From Pseudarthrobacter sp. fls2-241-R2A-127 (GTDB lineage Bacteria; Actinomycetota; Actinomycetes; Actinomycetales; Micrococcaceae): a stretch of 64,000 nucleotides of DNA. This document shows, piece after piece, positions 1 through 7,974 of this stretch. The DNA is taken from positions 1-64,000 of the forward strand of contig NZ_JARVSF010000029.1 of assembly GCF_030209355.1 (NCBI RefSeq), written 5' to 3'. The translations under genes and the position numbers were made by a program. The notes beneath the pieces are model-generated. The model ran no database searches and was not told the DNA's origin. It saw nothing but the letters and a program-made list of their open reading frames with translations. Position 1 is the stretch's first letter; every line of letters starts with the position of its first letter.

Positions 1-663
1 CGAACCCCGGCGCTGAACCGCACGAACAGGTGGCGCTCAAAGCTTCAAATACTCACTGATGATTTGGGTGACTTCTGGCCAGGCCAAGGATTTTCACCTC
101 GGCCTCCGCACGGATGGCGGCGAGTACTTTGGAAGGACGTCGCTGCGGCAAAGGGGGTTGCTCTACGGGCTCCTTTAGCCGAGCGGGGCGAAGCTCCTCC
201 TTGTGATGGCTGGGAGGCAGTCATAGATGGCCCCCTGTTCAAGGCAGCAGCCGCTGATGCCTTCGTTGCCCCTACTGAAGGGGCAATGAGCCAACTGGAG
301 CTTGAGGAATTGATCCCACTATTTGCGGCGCATACAACGACTACGCGGGTGCGGGGAGTGCTTTCCTATATGGATTCTTCAGGCTTCCTCGACGTTCCTG
401 GGGATCCAGACGGCGTCCGCTACGCGTTCAGCTTTGAACTCACCGGCATGGTCACCGATTTGCTGCGTGTTTCCGACCCGAACGACCGCGTCACTCCTGA
501 ACTATGGTGGCCCGAGGACCGGGCTTGGCTTGTCTGGAGCGACCACGACCTGATGGGAAGCAAAATCTTTGGAAGCCGGGCGCTTATCCAACAGATAAGG
601 GAACACCCTGACATCGAATCGCTTGACTGGTTTCCCAACTCACACACTGACTTTTCCGCATGA
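1..663 (+). CDS. Hypothetical protein, probably cut by the left window edge
   Basis: The reading frame is open from base 1 to a TGA at 661-663, so the true start may lie outside the window. No good ribosome binding site precedes the TTG at 64. An ATG at 286, preceded by AAGGGG, would give a 126-residue protein, and the part after it looks more protein-like: soluble, acidic and tryptophan-rich (ELWWPEDRAWLVWSDHD). I see no membrane segment, signal peptide or recognised domain. Third codon positions are less GC-rich than in the catabolic genes further right, as is common for accessory genes. It ends 49 bases before the next gene on the same strand. I cannot assign a function. Confidence 0.5.
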   Translation, partial: RTPALNRTNRWRSKLQILTDDLGDFWPGQGFSPRPPHGWRRVLWKDVAAAKGVALRAPLAERGEAPPCDGWEAVIDGPLFKAAAADAFVAPTEGAMSQLELEELIPLFAAHTTTTRVRGVLSYMDSSGFLDVPGDPDGVRYAFSFELTGMVTDLLRVSDPNDRVTPELWWPEDRAWLVWSDHDLMGSKIFGSRALIQQIREHPDIESLDWFPNSHTDFSA

Positions 664-712
664 CTTCCACCGTCGCCCGCCTGCAGGGCCCGATTTCTGA
701 AATTCGTGAAAA

Positions 713-1141
713 GTGTCGTCGTTGACCAAAGTGCTGATCGTTTCCTACATCGTCATTGTGACTTACGCCGTCGGCTATTCGGGGCAATTCAAACTTCCCA
801 TGATCGTTCGTCCGGGCACCCCTATCCACAGATTCCTTGGAACGGTGAACCTTGTCCTCCACGGATGCGCCATAGCGATAGCACTCACATTGCCGTCTCT
901 AACGGATTTCCAGGGCATAGCAATCCTGTCGTACCTCTCCGCGCTTTTCGTGGCGGTATCAGTTGCTATCTACCGCTGGCGTCCCCTAAGCCTCTACGTA
1001 ATCGTGCTTCGCCCCCAGGGGAAGCACGGCAAGCCAAAGGCGGAACAGGCGCACACCCCTTGGCCGTACGTATGGCTATGCAGCGCCGGCTATATCCTGA
1101 TGCTGATCTACATCCAGACCATCTTCGGACGCTACTGGTAA
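713..1141 (+). CDS. Small polytopic membrane protein of unknown function
   Basis: This 142-residue protein starts at a GTG (MSSLTKVLIVSYIVIV in translation). It has about four hydrophobic segments, near residues 5-22, 43-62, 68-86 and 120-138. A short basic loop (PQGKHGKPKAEQ) lies before the last one, followed by a tail ending in FGRYW. No family is recognised. It follows the partial gene at the left edge by 49 bases and could share its transcript. The hydrophobicity pattern makes it a credible real gene despite a weak ribosome binding site. Localisation in the cytoplasmic membrane is inferred only from the hydrophobic segments. Confidence 0.6.
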   Translation: MSSLTKVLIVSYIVIVTYAVGYSGQFKLPMIVRPGTPIHRFLGTVNLVLHGCAIAIALTLPSLTDFQGIAILSYLSALFVAVSVAIYRWRPLSLYVIVLRPQGKHGKPKAEQAHTPWPYVWLCSAGYILMLIYIQTIFGRYW

Positions 1142-1250
1142 ATGCATGCTGTTGACCAAGCGTTGAACCACCCGACGCACGGCGTCGGAGGACGACTGGC
1201 CAGTGCCCATTAGTCAACCCTCAGCGGGACAGTTCTTGGAGGACAGGCAG

Positions 1251-1330
1251 TGCGAAAGGGATCCTTCACCGGACGTGTGAAGGCCGGTACTTGGCTGACA
1301 CGGACGCACTGGTCCTCAGACCGACTAACC
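1251..1330. repeat. Flank of the inverted duplication, carrying a GGATCC repeat
   Basis: The stretch downstream of the minus-strand gene at 1331-1804 carries the reverse complement of CCGGTGAAGGATCC, at about 1255-1268. The paralogue at 9566-10039 is followed by the same motif at about 10117-10130. The duplicated block therefore includes flanking DNA as well as the gene. Confidence 0.5.
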
Positions 1331-1804
1331 TCACGTCCCTTGAGGTTCATCGCGGCCAATGCGATCGAGTGCGTGGTCGTAATTCATCGCCAGGGTCGGC
1401 AGCCCCACATCAAGCCGTCGTTGAGCCACATGGATAACCGAAACGCTTGTGTTCCTGCTTATGCGGACTATTGGGGAGCCCTCTTCGATAACTTCCCAGT
1501 GGGCTCCCGGAATGGCGTGAGTGAGAACGTCTCCGTAGAACATCCCAATGGCCGCAGTGAGTCCCGTAAGGTCCTTCTTGGCCTCCGGGTCCTCACTCAA
1601 GGCATCGATTACGGCGAGGCCCTCGCGCGAGCGGGGAAGAGCCATTCCTTTCCCGCGGACATACTTGAGGAGTTCGTCATAGCCTCCAACATTTGTGGGT
1701 GGAGGCGACGGCTCATCGGCACCTGGCTTGTACTCTGCATATCTCCGGGCCATCCCTGGAGGCAGTGATTGAAGCGGCTCTTCGGTTTCGTCCCGGTCAG
1801 GCAT
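1331..1804 (-). CDS. Hypothetical soluble protein, paralogue of the gene at 9566-10039
   Basis: This 157-residue protein starts at ATG (MPDRDETEEPLQSLPPGM). It has a charged, proline-rich N-terminus of about 40 residues and then a conserved-looking globular part (GGYDELLKYVRGKGMALP, then IGMFYGDVLTHAIPGAHWEV). There is no signal peptide or membrane segment. A copy about 85% identical lies on the opposite strand at 9566-10039, and the upstream region up to about 1905 is also duplicated. The lack of stop codons and the mostly conservative substitutions suggest both copies are, or recently were, functional. The family resembles short actinobacterial proteins of unknown function, and I do not recognise a catalytic motif. 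Confidence 0.75.
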   Translation of the reverse strand: MPDRDETEEPLQSLPPGMARRYAEYKPGADEPSPPPTNVGGYDELLKYVRGKGMALPRSREGLAVIDALSEDPEAKKDLTGLTAAIGMFYGDVLTHAIPGAHWEVIEEGSPIVRISRNTSVSVIHVAQRRLDVGLPTLAMNYDHALDRIGRDEPQGT

Positions 1805-1840
1805 GCCGTCATGCTACCCGGCTGCGGTCCTGGAGCGGCA

Positions 1841-1903
1841 CCGCCAATTAGGAAGGGATCAACGGGAATTGCCGTGCCCGTTGCGGATCGGCCTACGGAC
1901 AGG
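1841..1903 (-). repeat. Dispersed intergenic repeat, copy before the first paralogue
   Basis: Read on the minus strand, this stretch contains GGCCGATCC, then CCCGTTGATCCC, then AATTGGC, in that order. The same three blocks occur at 9470-9530 before the plus-strand paralogue. The first two also occur at 13489-13531 after the lipoprotein gene. Confidence 0.6.
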
Positions 1904-1961
1904 CTGGACCGCGGTGGGAAGCTGTTACCTCTTTAGCCACGACTTCCTCTCAAAGACGCAA

Positions 1962-2492
1962 TTAAAGGTTCCCGGTAGCCGCCAGTCGTTCCACGGCTGA
2001 AGTGCGCTCAAGGTTGTTGAGTCCGACTTGGACGGCTACTGGCGGGTTGACGTGTCTGTAGAGCTCGATGGCTGTTCCGTTGACCTTCCAAAGGGCAGAC
2101 GCGTTGCCGGCTGGTTGGACCGAGTCGTCCAGTGGTTCTCCGAATTCAGCGCGAATCAGGGAGTGTATGGAGTCGAATAGATCAAAAGGTCGCGTGGCGG
2201 GACTGCGCGGCTCTTGTTGGAGGAAGAGGCTGATTCCAACCAATTCGCCCTCGTGTGTCATCCAAGCGCCGACTGGAGTGGTCGATGCAGAATCAGTGAT
2301 CACCCCTCCGACGACTGCCGGTGATGCTCCGTTCTGGGGAGCTCCGGGGAGTGGCCGCAGTCCGAGCATCTGAAAGTAGTTATCTTGCTCGGCTTCCGTG
2401 GTGGGCCAGCCGGACGACTCGACCAAGGTGATCAGAGCCAAAACCTGTTCCGGAGTCCGTTCACTGGCTTTGTCCTTGTCTTCCATGCCCAC
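1962..2492 (-). CDS. Hypothetical soluble protein
   Basis: This 176-residue protein starts at ATG 2492, or at the second ATG at 2486 (MEDKDKASERTPEQV). It has an N-terminal helical segment (TPEQVLALITLVESSGWP), a central part with beta-strand character (GAWMTHEGELVGISLFLQQE) and a C-terminal part ending in RTSAVERLAATGNL. No signal peptide, membrane segment or catalytic motif is visible. The architecture is reminiscent of small actinobacterial immunity-like or DUF proteins, but I cannot place it in a named family. It stands alone, with 157 bases to the gene at 1331-1804 and 388 bases to the transporter on the other side. Confidence 0.65.
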   Translation of the reverse strand: MGMEDKDKASERTPEQVLALITLVESSGWPTTEAEQDNYFQMLGLRPLPGAPQNGASPAVVGGVITDSASTTPVGAWMTHEGELVGISLFLQQEPRSPATRPFDLFDSIHSLIRAEFGEPLDDSVQPAGNASALWKVNGTAIELYRHVNPPVAVQVGLNNLERTSAVERLAATGNL

Positions 2493-2880
2493 ACCATACG
2501 TTGCCGCGAGCGGGAAGATGCCGAAGATCTGTCAATGCAATTTGGAGGAGGGCCTGTACGTCCCCCAAATCGGGGCATTTGATCCCGCCTTGGGGCAGGA
2601 TCACAGCGTTCCGTAAGACGGTCCTTCAACGGACGCGCACAATCGCAGGGCAGGGTGTCTGTTCGCTTAGCTTTCCGGCGGCGTAAGTTACGAGCCACCA
2701 ACCCTCACCTCATGATGTTCTAAACATCGTGGTGGCAGTGACACGGAATTTAGTAGTTGATGACCAATGACAGCTATGCAGTAGGCTTTGGAAAGCGCTT
2801 TCTCATATGAGGTGGCCGCATAGGAAGACAAGAACTGGAATCGGCGGGGGACCTCCGAGAAGCACTTGGAGTCGACTGCC
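2493..2880 (+). promoter_or_regulatory. Gene-free stretch with two palindromes upstream of the MFS gene
   Basis: No convincing gene lies here. GAAAGCGCTTTC at 2791-2802 is a perfect 12-bp palindrome of the kind bound by LacI/GalR-type repressors (CG centre). It is directly followed by CTCATATGAG at 2802-2811, also a perfect palindrome. Both sit 70-90 bases before the transporter start and could be operators. A copy of the dispersed repeat (TAAGACGGTCCTTCAACGGA) lies at about 2615-2634. Confidence 0.45.
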
Positions 2881-4113
2881 ATGTCCAATTCACAGAAGGT
2901 ACTGACCAGGCCTTTCGCGCAGCTGCTGAGCGCGATGTTTGTCCTGCATCTGGGCACGGCGATTACGACTGTGGCCCTCCCTGTATTCATCGTTCAGAGA
3001 TACGGATTCTCAGGGGACCTGGCATTCTCCTTGGCCCTTCGGCTCCTTCCCATGGTTTTTGCTGGCGGTGTCGCTGCTTGGGTCTTGGGCCGGGTGGATG
3101 CCCGTTGGCTTGCCGCGTTATCAGCGACCGCAACTGGGATAGCAACAGCGCTGATACCTCTGACCTCCAATCTGGTCGAGCTCAATGTCCTTTCCGTCAT
3201 CAGCGGATTCGCAGGTGTCCTGGGCAGTCCTGCAATGATGATGCTGAGGTCCGGTGTCCTGCAGCAAGACAATGTCATGAAAGGCAACGGGCTGATCGTG
3301 GTGGCCGAGAGAGCACCACTCGTGATCGGCCCTGCGATCGCGGCGCCGGTACTTCTAATCTCCGATGTCTCTACGCTCCTTATCGCCGAAGCGTTGGCGA
3401 CGCTGCTATCAGGCCTCCTTATCGTGGGGCTTCCAGCAGTGCCGCGGGAGGACAAGCCCGCTGAGCCAAAATCCCTGATTTCCCGCGTCAGGGAGAGCGC
3501 CCTGGACTACCGGACGCAGGGTTATGCGGTAACCGGGATCTTCTACACGATCGCTGTAAGCGCAGGTCGCATAGTCATGATTGCCCTGGCTACGTTCGTA
3601 TTTGGAGATAACCCTGCAGCCTTAGCCTGGCTTCTATCCGCCATGGCGCTGGGGGCCGTTGCCGGGGGCATGATCGGAGGACAATTCCCCAAGCGATGGA
3701 TCGGGCCGATCTACCTGATAGGCAACCTCGTTGAGGGCGGCCTGTGGATCGGCATCGGGGTCAGCGACTGGCTGCCAGCAACCATTGGTCTATTGGTCCT
3801 GGCCGGCCTTTTCGAATCGGTCGCTACGACGGCCTTTTTCGCGGACTTACAACTGCGGCTAAGCCCGGCAGGCGTCGGGCGATTCTTTGCGTTCTTCCTT
3901 CCGATCGTGAATGCAGCCGCTGTCTTGGGCACACTTGTCGGAAGTTGGCTCGTTCCAGACGGCAACGTCCTCTTCGGTTGCGTGGCGGTAGCGATTCTTA
4001 TCATTGTGCCGTTCGTCCCCTATCTGAAGGTCTACACCGTCAGAAAAGGTGACGTATCTGATGAGACGGCCAAGAGCAGCAGCGAAAACGTCAAGCCGGC
4101 ACGGGTGGAATAA
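2881..4113 (+). CDS. MFS transporter, drug-efflux-like
   Basis: This 410-residue polytopic protein belongs to the major facilitator superfamily. I count about twelve hydrophobic segments, the first from residue 15 (FAQLLSAMFVLHLGTAIT). A TTG in frame at 2866 is possible, but the ATG at 2881 has GGAG eight bases upstream and a normal N-terminus (MSNSQKVLTRPF). The first half carries the usual acidic or basic residues between segments 2 and 3 (WVLGRVDARWL) and a central cytoplasmic loop around residue 195 (PREDKPAEPKSL). It resembles MFS_1/MFS_3 exporters of small molecules; the substrate cannot be read from sequence. It is monocistronic. The palindromes at 2791-2811 suggest repressor control. 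Confidence 0.85.
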   Translation: MSNSQKVLTRPFAQLLSAMFVLHLGTAITTVALPVFIVQRYGFSGDLAFSLALRLLPMVFAGGVAAWVLGRVDARWLAALSATATGIATALIPLTSNLVELNVLSVISGFAGVLGSPAMMMLRSGVLQQDNVMKGNGLIVVAERAPLVIGPAIAAPVLLISDVSTLLIAEALATLLSGLLIVGLPAVPREDKPAEPKSLISRVRESALDYRTQGYAVTGIFYTIAVSAGRIVMIALATFVFGDNPAALAWLLSAMALGAVAGGMIGGQFPKRWIGPIYLIGNLVEGGLWIGIGVSDWLPATIGLLVLAGLFESVATTAFFADLQLRLSPAGVGRFFAFFLPIVNAAAVLGTLVGSWLVPDGNVLFGCVAVAILIIVPFVPYLKVYTVRKGDVSDETAKSSSENVKPARVE

Positions 4114-4170
4114 GAGGTCCCCAACCAAGGAGAACGGCTGTCACAGGAAAACAGCCGCCTGCACTGTGGA

Positions 4171-4200
4171 GCGTCCGGTAGAGGATCGGCTTACGGACGC
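4171..4200. repeat. Hairpin-forming copy of the dispersed repeat after the MFS gene
   Basis: GCGTCCG at 4171-4177 pairs with CGGACGC at 4194-4200. The minus-strand reading includes TAAGCCGATCCTCTACCGG, the core of the repeat family. It could help termination of the MFS transcript, but there is no T-run. Confidence 0.55.
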
Positions 4201-4425
4201 GAGCAAGCCGATCATCGAGCCCAGCGACGGGGGCGATGCACCAAATTCGTGCTGTGCCGCTCCTGACATTGGCCCCGCTGGGAGAGCGGATAAGTCCTAT
4301 GCGCGGCCGGACCGAGCATGAAGGCTTGATCAAGACCATTGCCGCTCCTGATAGGAAGGTCTAGTGTCGGGACATCATGCGTTCATCGGCAATTCGCCGC
4401 GGTCCTGTCAATAGAAAACTCGGGG

Positions 4426-4785
4426 ATGTCAGTGGCAAATAGAAGTCTTGGGTCAAGTAACAGTCCTCTTATCCCACCCGGGACCCGACTGACATGGCAG
4501 CAGAAGTACAGCAAGAAAACTACGGACATCTACGTCCGTGGCACAGCCACAGGGATGGTGGGGTTCGGCTTTCTCATCCTTACGCTTCTGACAGGTGTGA
4601 TTACACGACCGCGATTTAGCGAGGAATATACCGCCCCCTTGGCTGTGGCCGGGGCATTCTTCGCTGCAGCCTTAGCGTGCATCACCATCATGTGCGTCTT
4701 ATTGGCCCGCTTCTATGCATCCGCCGCTGTGGACCGCCACCGGCGGAATGCTGGGCTGCCAGTCAATCCGGAGCCCGAACACTAA
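4426..4785 (+). CDS. Two-segment membrane protein of unknown function
   Basis: With the ATG at 4426 this is a 119-residue protein (MSVANRSLGSSNSPLIPP). The frame is open further upstream to a TTG at 4339, but that extension has no protein-like features. Two strong hydrophobic segments lie near residues 46-65 (GMVGFGFLILTLLTGVITR) and 72-98 (LAVAGAFFAAALACITIMCV). A short basic C-terminal tail follows (AVDRHRRNAGLPVNPEPEH). This is the layout of a two-helix inner-membrane protein with both ends inside. I recognise no family. It stands alone between the MFS gene and a gene-poor stretch. Confidence 0.6.
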   Translation: MSVANRSLGSSNSPLIPPGTRLTWQQKYSKKTTDIYVRGTATGMVGFGFLILTLLTGVITRPRFSEEYTAPLAVAGAFFAAALACITIMCVLLARFYASAAVDRHRRNAGLPVNPEPEH

Positions 4786-5083
4786 TTCGGACACGGGGAC
4801 GCTTCCCGCTCATGACGGAAATACCAGCGAACGCATTGACCTGTCATTTTCCGAAGCTGACTGCGCACGAGCTTCCGTGGTTCCAGGATTTGCGCAGAGG
4901 ACGACTAGAGCAGCGGCCGGTCGAGAGCCCCATGCAAAATGGTGCTTTTGTTCGCTACTCCTGTTCAAAAAATCGGGGGCCGCTACGCTCCGGTGTATGC
5001 CGTCCAGCTTCGCAAACGCAAGGCCTCCCAGCGCCCGGTAGGGGATCCCTTCGCGGGATTAGGGTTAGCCCGCTGCCATAGAC
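4786..5083. other. Gene-free stretch
   Basis: About 300 bases without a supported gene. The short frames here are out of register with each other and have no start signals. Nothing else was recognised. Confidence 0.4.
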
Positions 5084-5257
5084 CTAAAGTTCCATGGACC
5101 ACCAGAGCAATGCGGCACCAACGGCCAGGAGGCCCAGCACTTGAAACAAGAGGCGGTTGCGTTGCGGTTGCCCAACTTTGGTTGTTCGGTACAAAAGAAA
5201 GAAGCAGAAAACTGCAACGAGTGCTGCCAGTACGGCCAACAGCAATGAGGTGTCCAT
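5084..5257 (-). CDS. 57-residue membrane protein
   Basis: A minus-strand frame starts at ATG (5255-5257) and ends in TAG (5084-5086). It encodes 57 residues with two clear hydrophobic segments: residues 4-22 (SLLLAVLAALVAVFCFFLL) and about 40-54 (VLGLLAVGAALLWW). A short basic, polar hinge separates them (YRTTKVGQPQRNR). The amphipathic order, basic loop and WW at the membrane edge are typical of genuine small membrane proteins. No strong ribosome binding site precedes it and no homologue is recalled, so this rests on sequence pattern only. Confidence 0.55.
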   Translation of the reverse strand: MDTSLLLAVLAALVAVFCFFLLYRTTKVGQPQRNRLLFQVLGLLAVGAALLWWSMEL

Positions 5258-5553
5258 GCCAAAGCGTAACCGCTGGAATCAACTGAAGTCTCGAAGACCA
5301 TTGCCGTAAGCCGCTGGCTCAAAGGGCGTACTGTGCCCGATTGTGGATCGCCTTTCGGGCTACGCCGCCCGATAAGAGTGCGAAAAGACAGTCACCTATC
5401 GCCGGGGAGGCCTGTCAGCATGGATCCTTAGCTTGGGGGGTCAGGAGTGTCAGAATCTGGATCCGAGGTAGTAGCCCAAGAAGCCTGCGAAGACTGTCAC
5501 GCCGACTCGACAGCACGCGGCGATCGGGGGCTTGAACCAAGCTTTTCGTTTTT
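5258..5553. other. Gene-free stretch with a degenerate repeat copy
   Basis: No gene is supported. A loose relative of the dispersed GGATCG repeat lies at about 5334-5360. The stretch ends at the stop codon of the DUF2079 gene, beside a T-rich segment (5546-5557). Confidence 0.35.
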
Positions 5554-7107
5554 TCAATTCTTAGCCGCCGTAGCCAGGCTCTCACTGTCTTGGGCGTACT
5601 GGCTTTTCTGGAGCAGCAGGATGTTGTTCTCACGGTACGTCTCCCGGAATCCTTTTGAGGCGAGGAATTTCAGCGCGGTGCTTGGGCTGTAGTTTCCGTC
5701 TCCACCGCCACCCGTGTTGTCCTGAGTGAGGTCAACGATGGCCCATTGAGCTTGATCGGACTGCCGGCCGATCATTCCGACAGACGTACGGTTGGTCAGG
5801 TGTGGCACGAGCCGGTCATCTGCTTCCACGAACGCACCGTCGGGAACCATGCTCACAATGCGTTGCTGGGCATCGATGTGTGTAGTGGCACTTGAGGATA
5901 GGGGCATGAACAGCTGGTGAAGCGGAAACAAGGATGGAGCAAGAGCTGTCCCGATGAAGACACCGGCCAGGAACAGGGCAGGAGCGATGGTGCGCAGGCA
6001 GTCAATAGCCTCATGGCGCCGGATGAGTTTGGCCAGCACGTCCACTGCAGCCATCACGAGAATTGGGGCTAGCACGGCGTTGTACTGGAATCCGGTGCCC
6101 CACGTTCCGGGTCTGTCGCTGAGTAGTCGGCTGAGCAGTATGGGCGCCGCCAGCAGCGCGTAGGCGGATCCGAGGGGCAGAAGGCCTACCGGCGCGAACA
6201 GGGCAGCCCACAGGAGCTGTTTCGATTCGTTGTTGAACAGCAGGGCCAAGGTCTTGAGTGGGTGGGCCAGGATGAAGAGTACGGCAGCGCCCAGTGTGGG
6301 CCCCAGGTCCGAGTATTGCCAGTAGCCAAAGGTTTGGTGGGCGTTGAAGTGCGGAATGACGACGCCGGTCACCGCCAGATAGGCGGTGAGCCCCAGTGCT
6401 GTGAGCACTATTCCAAGTCGCCATTGCCGACGGAGTAGAACAATCAGGGCGACGGCCATGACCATGAACCCCATGTCTTCCCGGACCATCAGCAGAGCCA
6501 AACAGATCATAACCACGGTGCGGTATTTTCGTTGGTCCAGTGCATGGATGATCCAGGCCACCAGCGGCACACCAAAGGCGATTTCGTGGAAGTCGAATCC
6601 CACTAACCCTTGGATTGGCCACCAAAAAAGGTAGCCAGCGCTCACTAGGAGTCCAGGCAGCCACCCCAGCCGGGAGCGCGTAAAGAAGTAGACCGGAAAC
6701 ACGGAGACGGCCAGCAGCACTGCCATCGCTATACCTAGCATCCGAGGGTCGTCCCACAGCCAATAGAGCGGCGCGAGTGTGGCCAGGATTGGGTGGAAGT
6801 GGTCGCCCAGGATGTTGAAGCCAGCGCCCTTGATTTGGCTGTAGGGCGCTGCCAGTTGTGAGTATTGGCGTACTACCTGATCGAAAATGCCCAGGTCGTA
6901 GCCGGCTGACTGGAAGCGGGAAAACCTCTGGAACGAGAACGTGGAGTAGAACACGGCGGCTGCGAACGCCAGGACTGTTATCCAGCGCAGATCCGGGGCG
7001 AATGGGCGGGAGACCTGGTGCAGCAGTTCTTTCCGGAGTAGCTGAAGTCTTCCGCTCGGGACTTGCCTGGCCGTACTTCGGACGGCTTGTTCACTGACCA
7101 CTGACAT
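5554..7107 (-). CDS. DUF2079 family polytopic membrane protein
   Basis: This 517-residue protein has a cytoplasmic N-terminus of about 40 residues, about ten membrane segments and an extracytoplasmic C-terminal portion (from about residue 400). The start ATG follows GGGGGAA. The first loop carries the conserved DUF2079 signature: YDLGIFDQVVRQYS near residue 70 and then LGDHFHPILA near residue 103. DUF2079 proteins are related to GT-C type membrane glycosyltransferases that use lipid-linked sugars; the acidic and histidine residues in this loop would be the candidate active site. The donor and acceptor are unknown. It is transcribed alone, 183 bases from the response regulator gene on the same strand. 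Confidence 0.85.
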   Translation of the reverse strand: MSVVSEQAVRSTARQVPSGRLQLLRKELLHQVSRPFAPDLRWITVLAFAAAVFYSTFSFQRFSRFQSAGYDLGIFDQVVRQYSQLAAPYSQIKGAGFNILGDHFHPILATLAPLYWLWDDPRMLGIAMAVLLAVSVFPVYFFTRSRLGWLPGLLVSAGYLFWWPIQGLVGFDFHEIAFGVPLVAWIIHALDQRKYRTVVMICLALLMVREDMGFMVMAVALIVLLRRQWRLGIVLTALGLTAYLAVTGVVIPHFNAHQTFGYWQYSDLGPTLGAAVLFILAHPLKTLALLFNNESKQLLWAALFAPVGLLPLGSAYALLAAPILLSRLLSDRPGTWGTGFQYNAVLAPILVMAAVDVLAKLIRRHEAIDCLRTIAPALFLAGVFIGTALAPSLFPLHQLFMPLSSSATTHIDAQQRIVSMVPDGAFVEADDRLVPHLTNRTSVGMIGRQSDQAQWAIVDLTQDNTGGGGDGNYSPSTALKFLASKGFRETYRENNILLLQKSQYAQDSESLATAAKN

Positions 7108-7290
7108 GGTTCCCCCTAGCTATCGCTGTATGTTGTGCCTGTTTTTGGGCAGCACGCATCAACCGGGGCACTCCGGTGCGTGGTGTTGAGAAGAAGAGAA
7201 AGCCACCATCCGTGGCGTCCCGCGGAGGCTGGGCCTCCCGGGCATTACATGGGATGAGTCGTTCCGGTTAGCGGCTTTCCGTCATGGGCA

Positions 7291-7974
7291 TCAGCCCAAT
7301 AAGCGGTGTTCGTAGGCGAAGGCGACGAGCTGGATCCTGGTGCGGACGCGGAGCTTGCCCAGGATGCTGCGGACGTGGGATTTAACGGTGGCTTCCGAAG
7401 AAAAAACATTCGCCGCGATTTCGGCGTTGCTCAGTCCTTTGGCTACCAGCAGAAAGACGTTCTTTTCTCGGGCTGTCAGTTCCGCGATGGATTCAAGATC
7501 TGGTTCAACTGCAGGGGCCGTGGAGGAGTGTGCGAAGAGCTCGTGGGCGGCGCCGGGGGCGATCACCGCGTGGCCGGAATGGACGGTTCTGATCGCTGCA
7601 AGCAGGAACTCCGGCTGGGCACTCTTTAGCAGGAATCCGCTGGCACCGGCCCGGATGGCCTGCACCACGGCCTCGTCGCGGTTGAATGTTGTGAGAGCGA
7701 TGATCTTTGGCTTCTCGCCTCCGCCGTCCCGAGCCGATGTGACAATGCGTTGCGTTGCCTCGACCCCGTCCATGACGGGCATCCGCAGGTCCATGAGCAT
7801 GACATCCGGTGCTGAGGACCCTGCAAGGGTCACTGCCTCCTGGCCGTTGCCCGCGCTTCCGCAAAAGACCATGTCAGGTTGGGATCCAATCATCATCTCC
7901 ATGCCGGCCCTGAAGAGGACCTGGTCATCGACCAGGGCAACTCTGATGGGTGCGGTGCTCTCAAGCTCATCCAT
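7291..7974 (-). CDS. NarL/FixJ-family response regulator
   Basis: This 227-residue DNA-binding regulator has an N-terminal receiver domain (residues about 10-128) and a LuxR-type helix-turn-helix (about 160-220, LTAREKNVFLLVAKGLSN). The phosphoacceptor is Asp62 in MLMDLRMPVMDG. The acidic pair is VDDQ at residues 15-18, and the conserved Lys is in FLLKSA. I chose the ATG at 7974 (MDELESTAPIRV) because an upstream extension runs far into the kinase gene. The start overlaps the kinase stop by 8 bases, so the two are translationally coupled and the histidine kinase is the partner. The target genes are not indicated. Confidence 0.92.
   Translation of the reverse strand: MDELESTAPIRVALVDDQVLFRAGMEMMIGSQPDMVFCGSAGNGQEAVTLAGSSAPDVMLMDLRMPVMDGVEATQRIVTSARDGGGEKPKIIALTTFNRDEAVVQAIRAGASGFLLKSAQPEFLLAAIRTVHSGHAVIAPGAAHELFAHSSTAPAVEPDLESIAELTAREKNVFLLVAKGLSNAEIAANVFSSEATVKSHVRSILGKLRVRTRIQLVAFAYEHRLLG

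Noticed and set aside
2688-2990. Minus-strand frame of 100 codons overlapping the MFS start
   Set aside because: It overlaps a well-supported start and the operator-like palindromes, and it has no ribosome binding site or domain.
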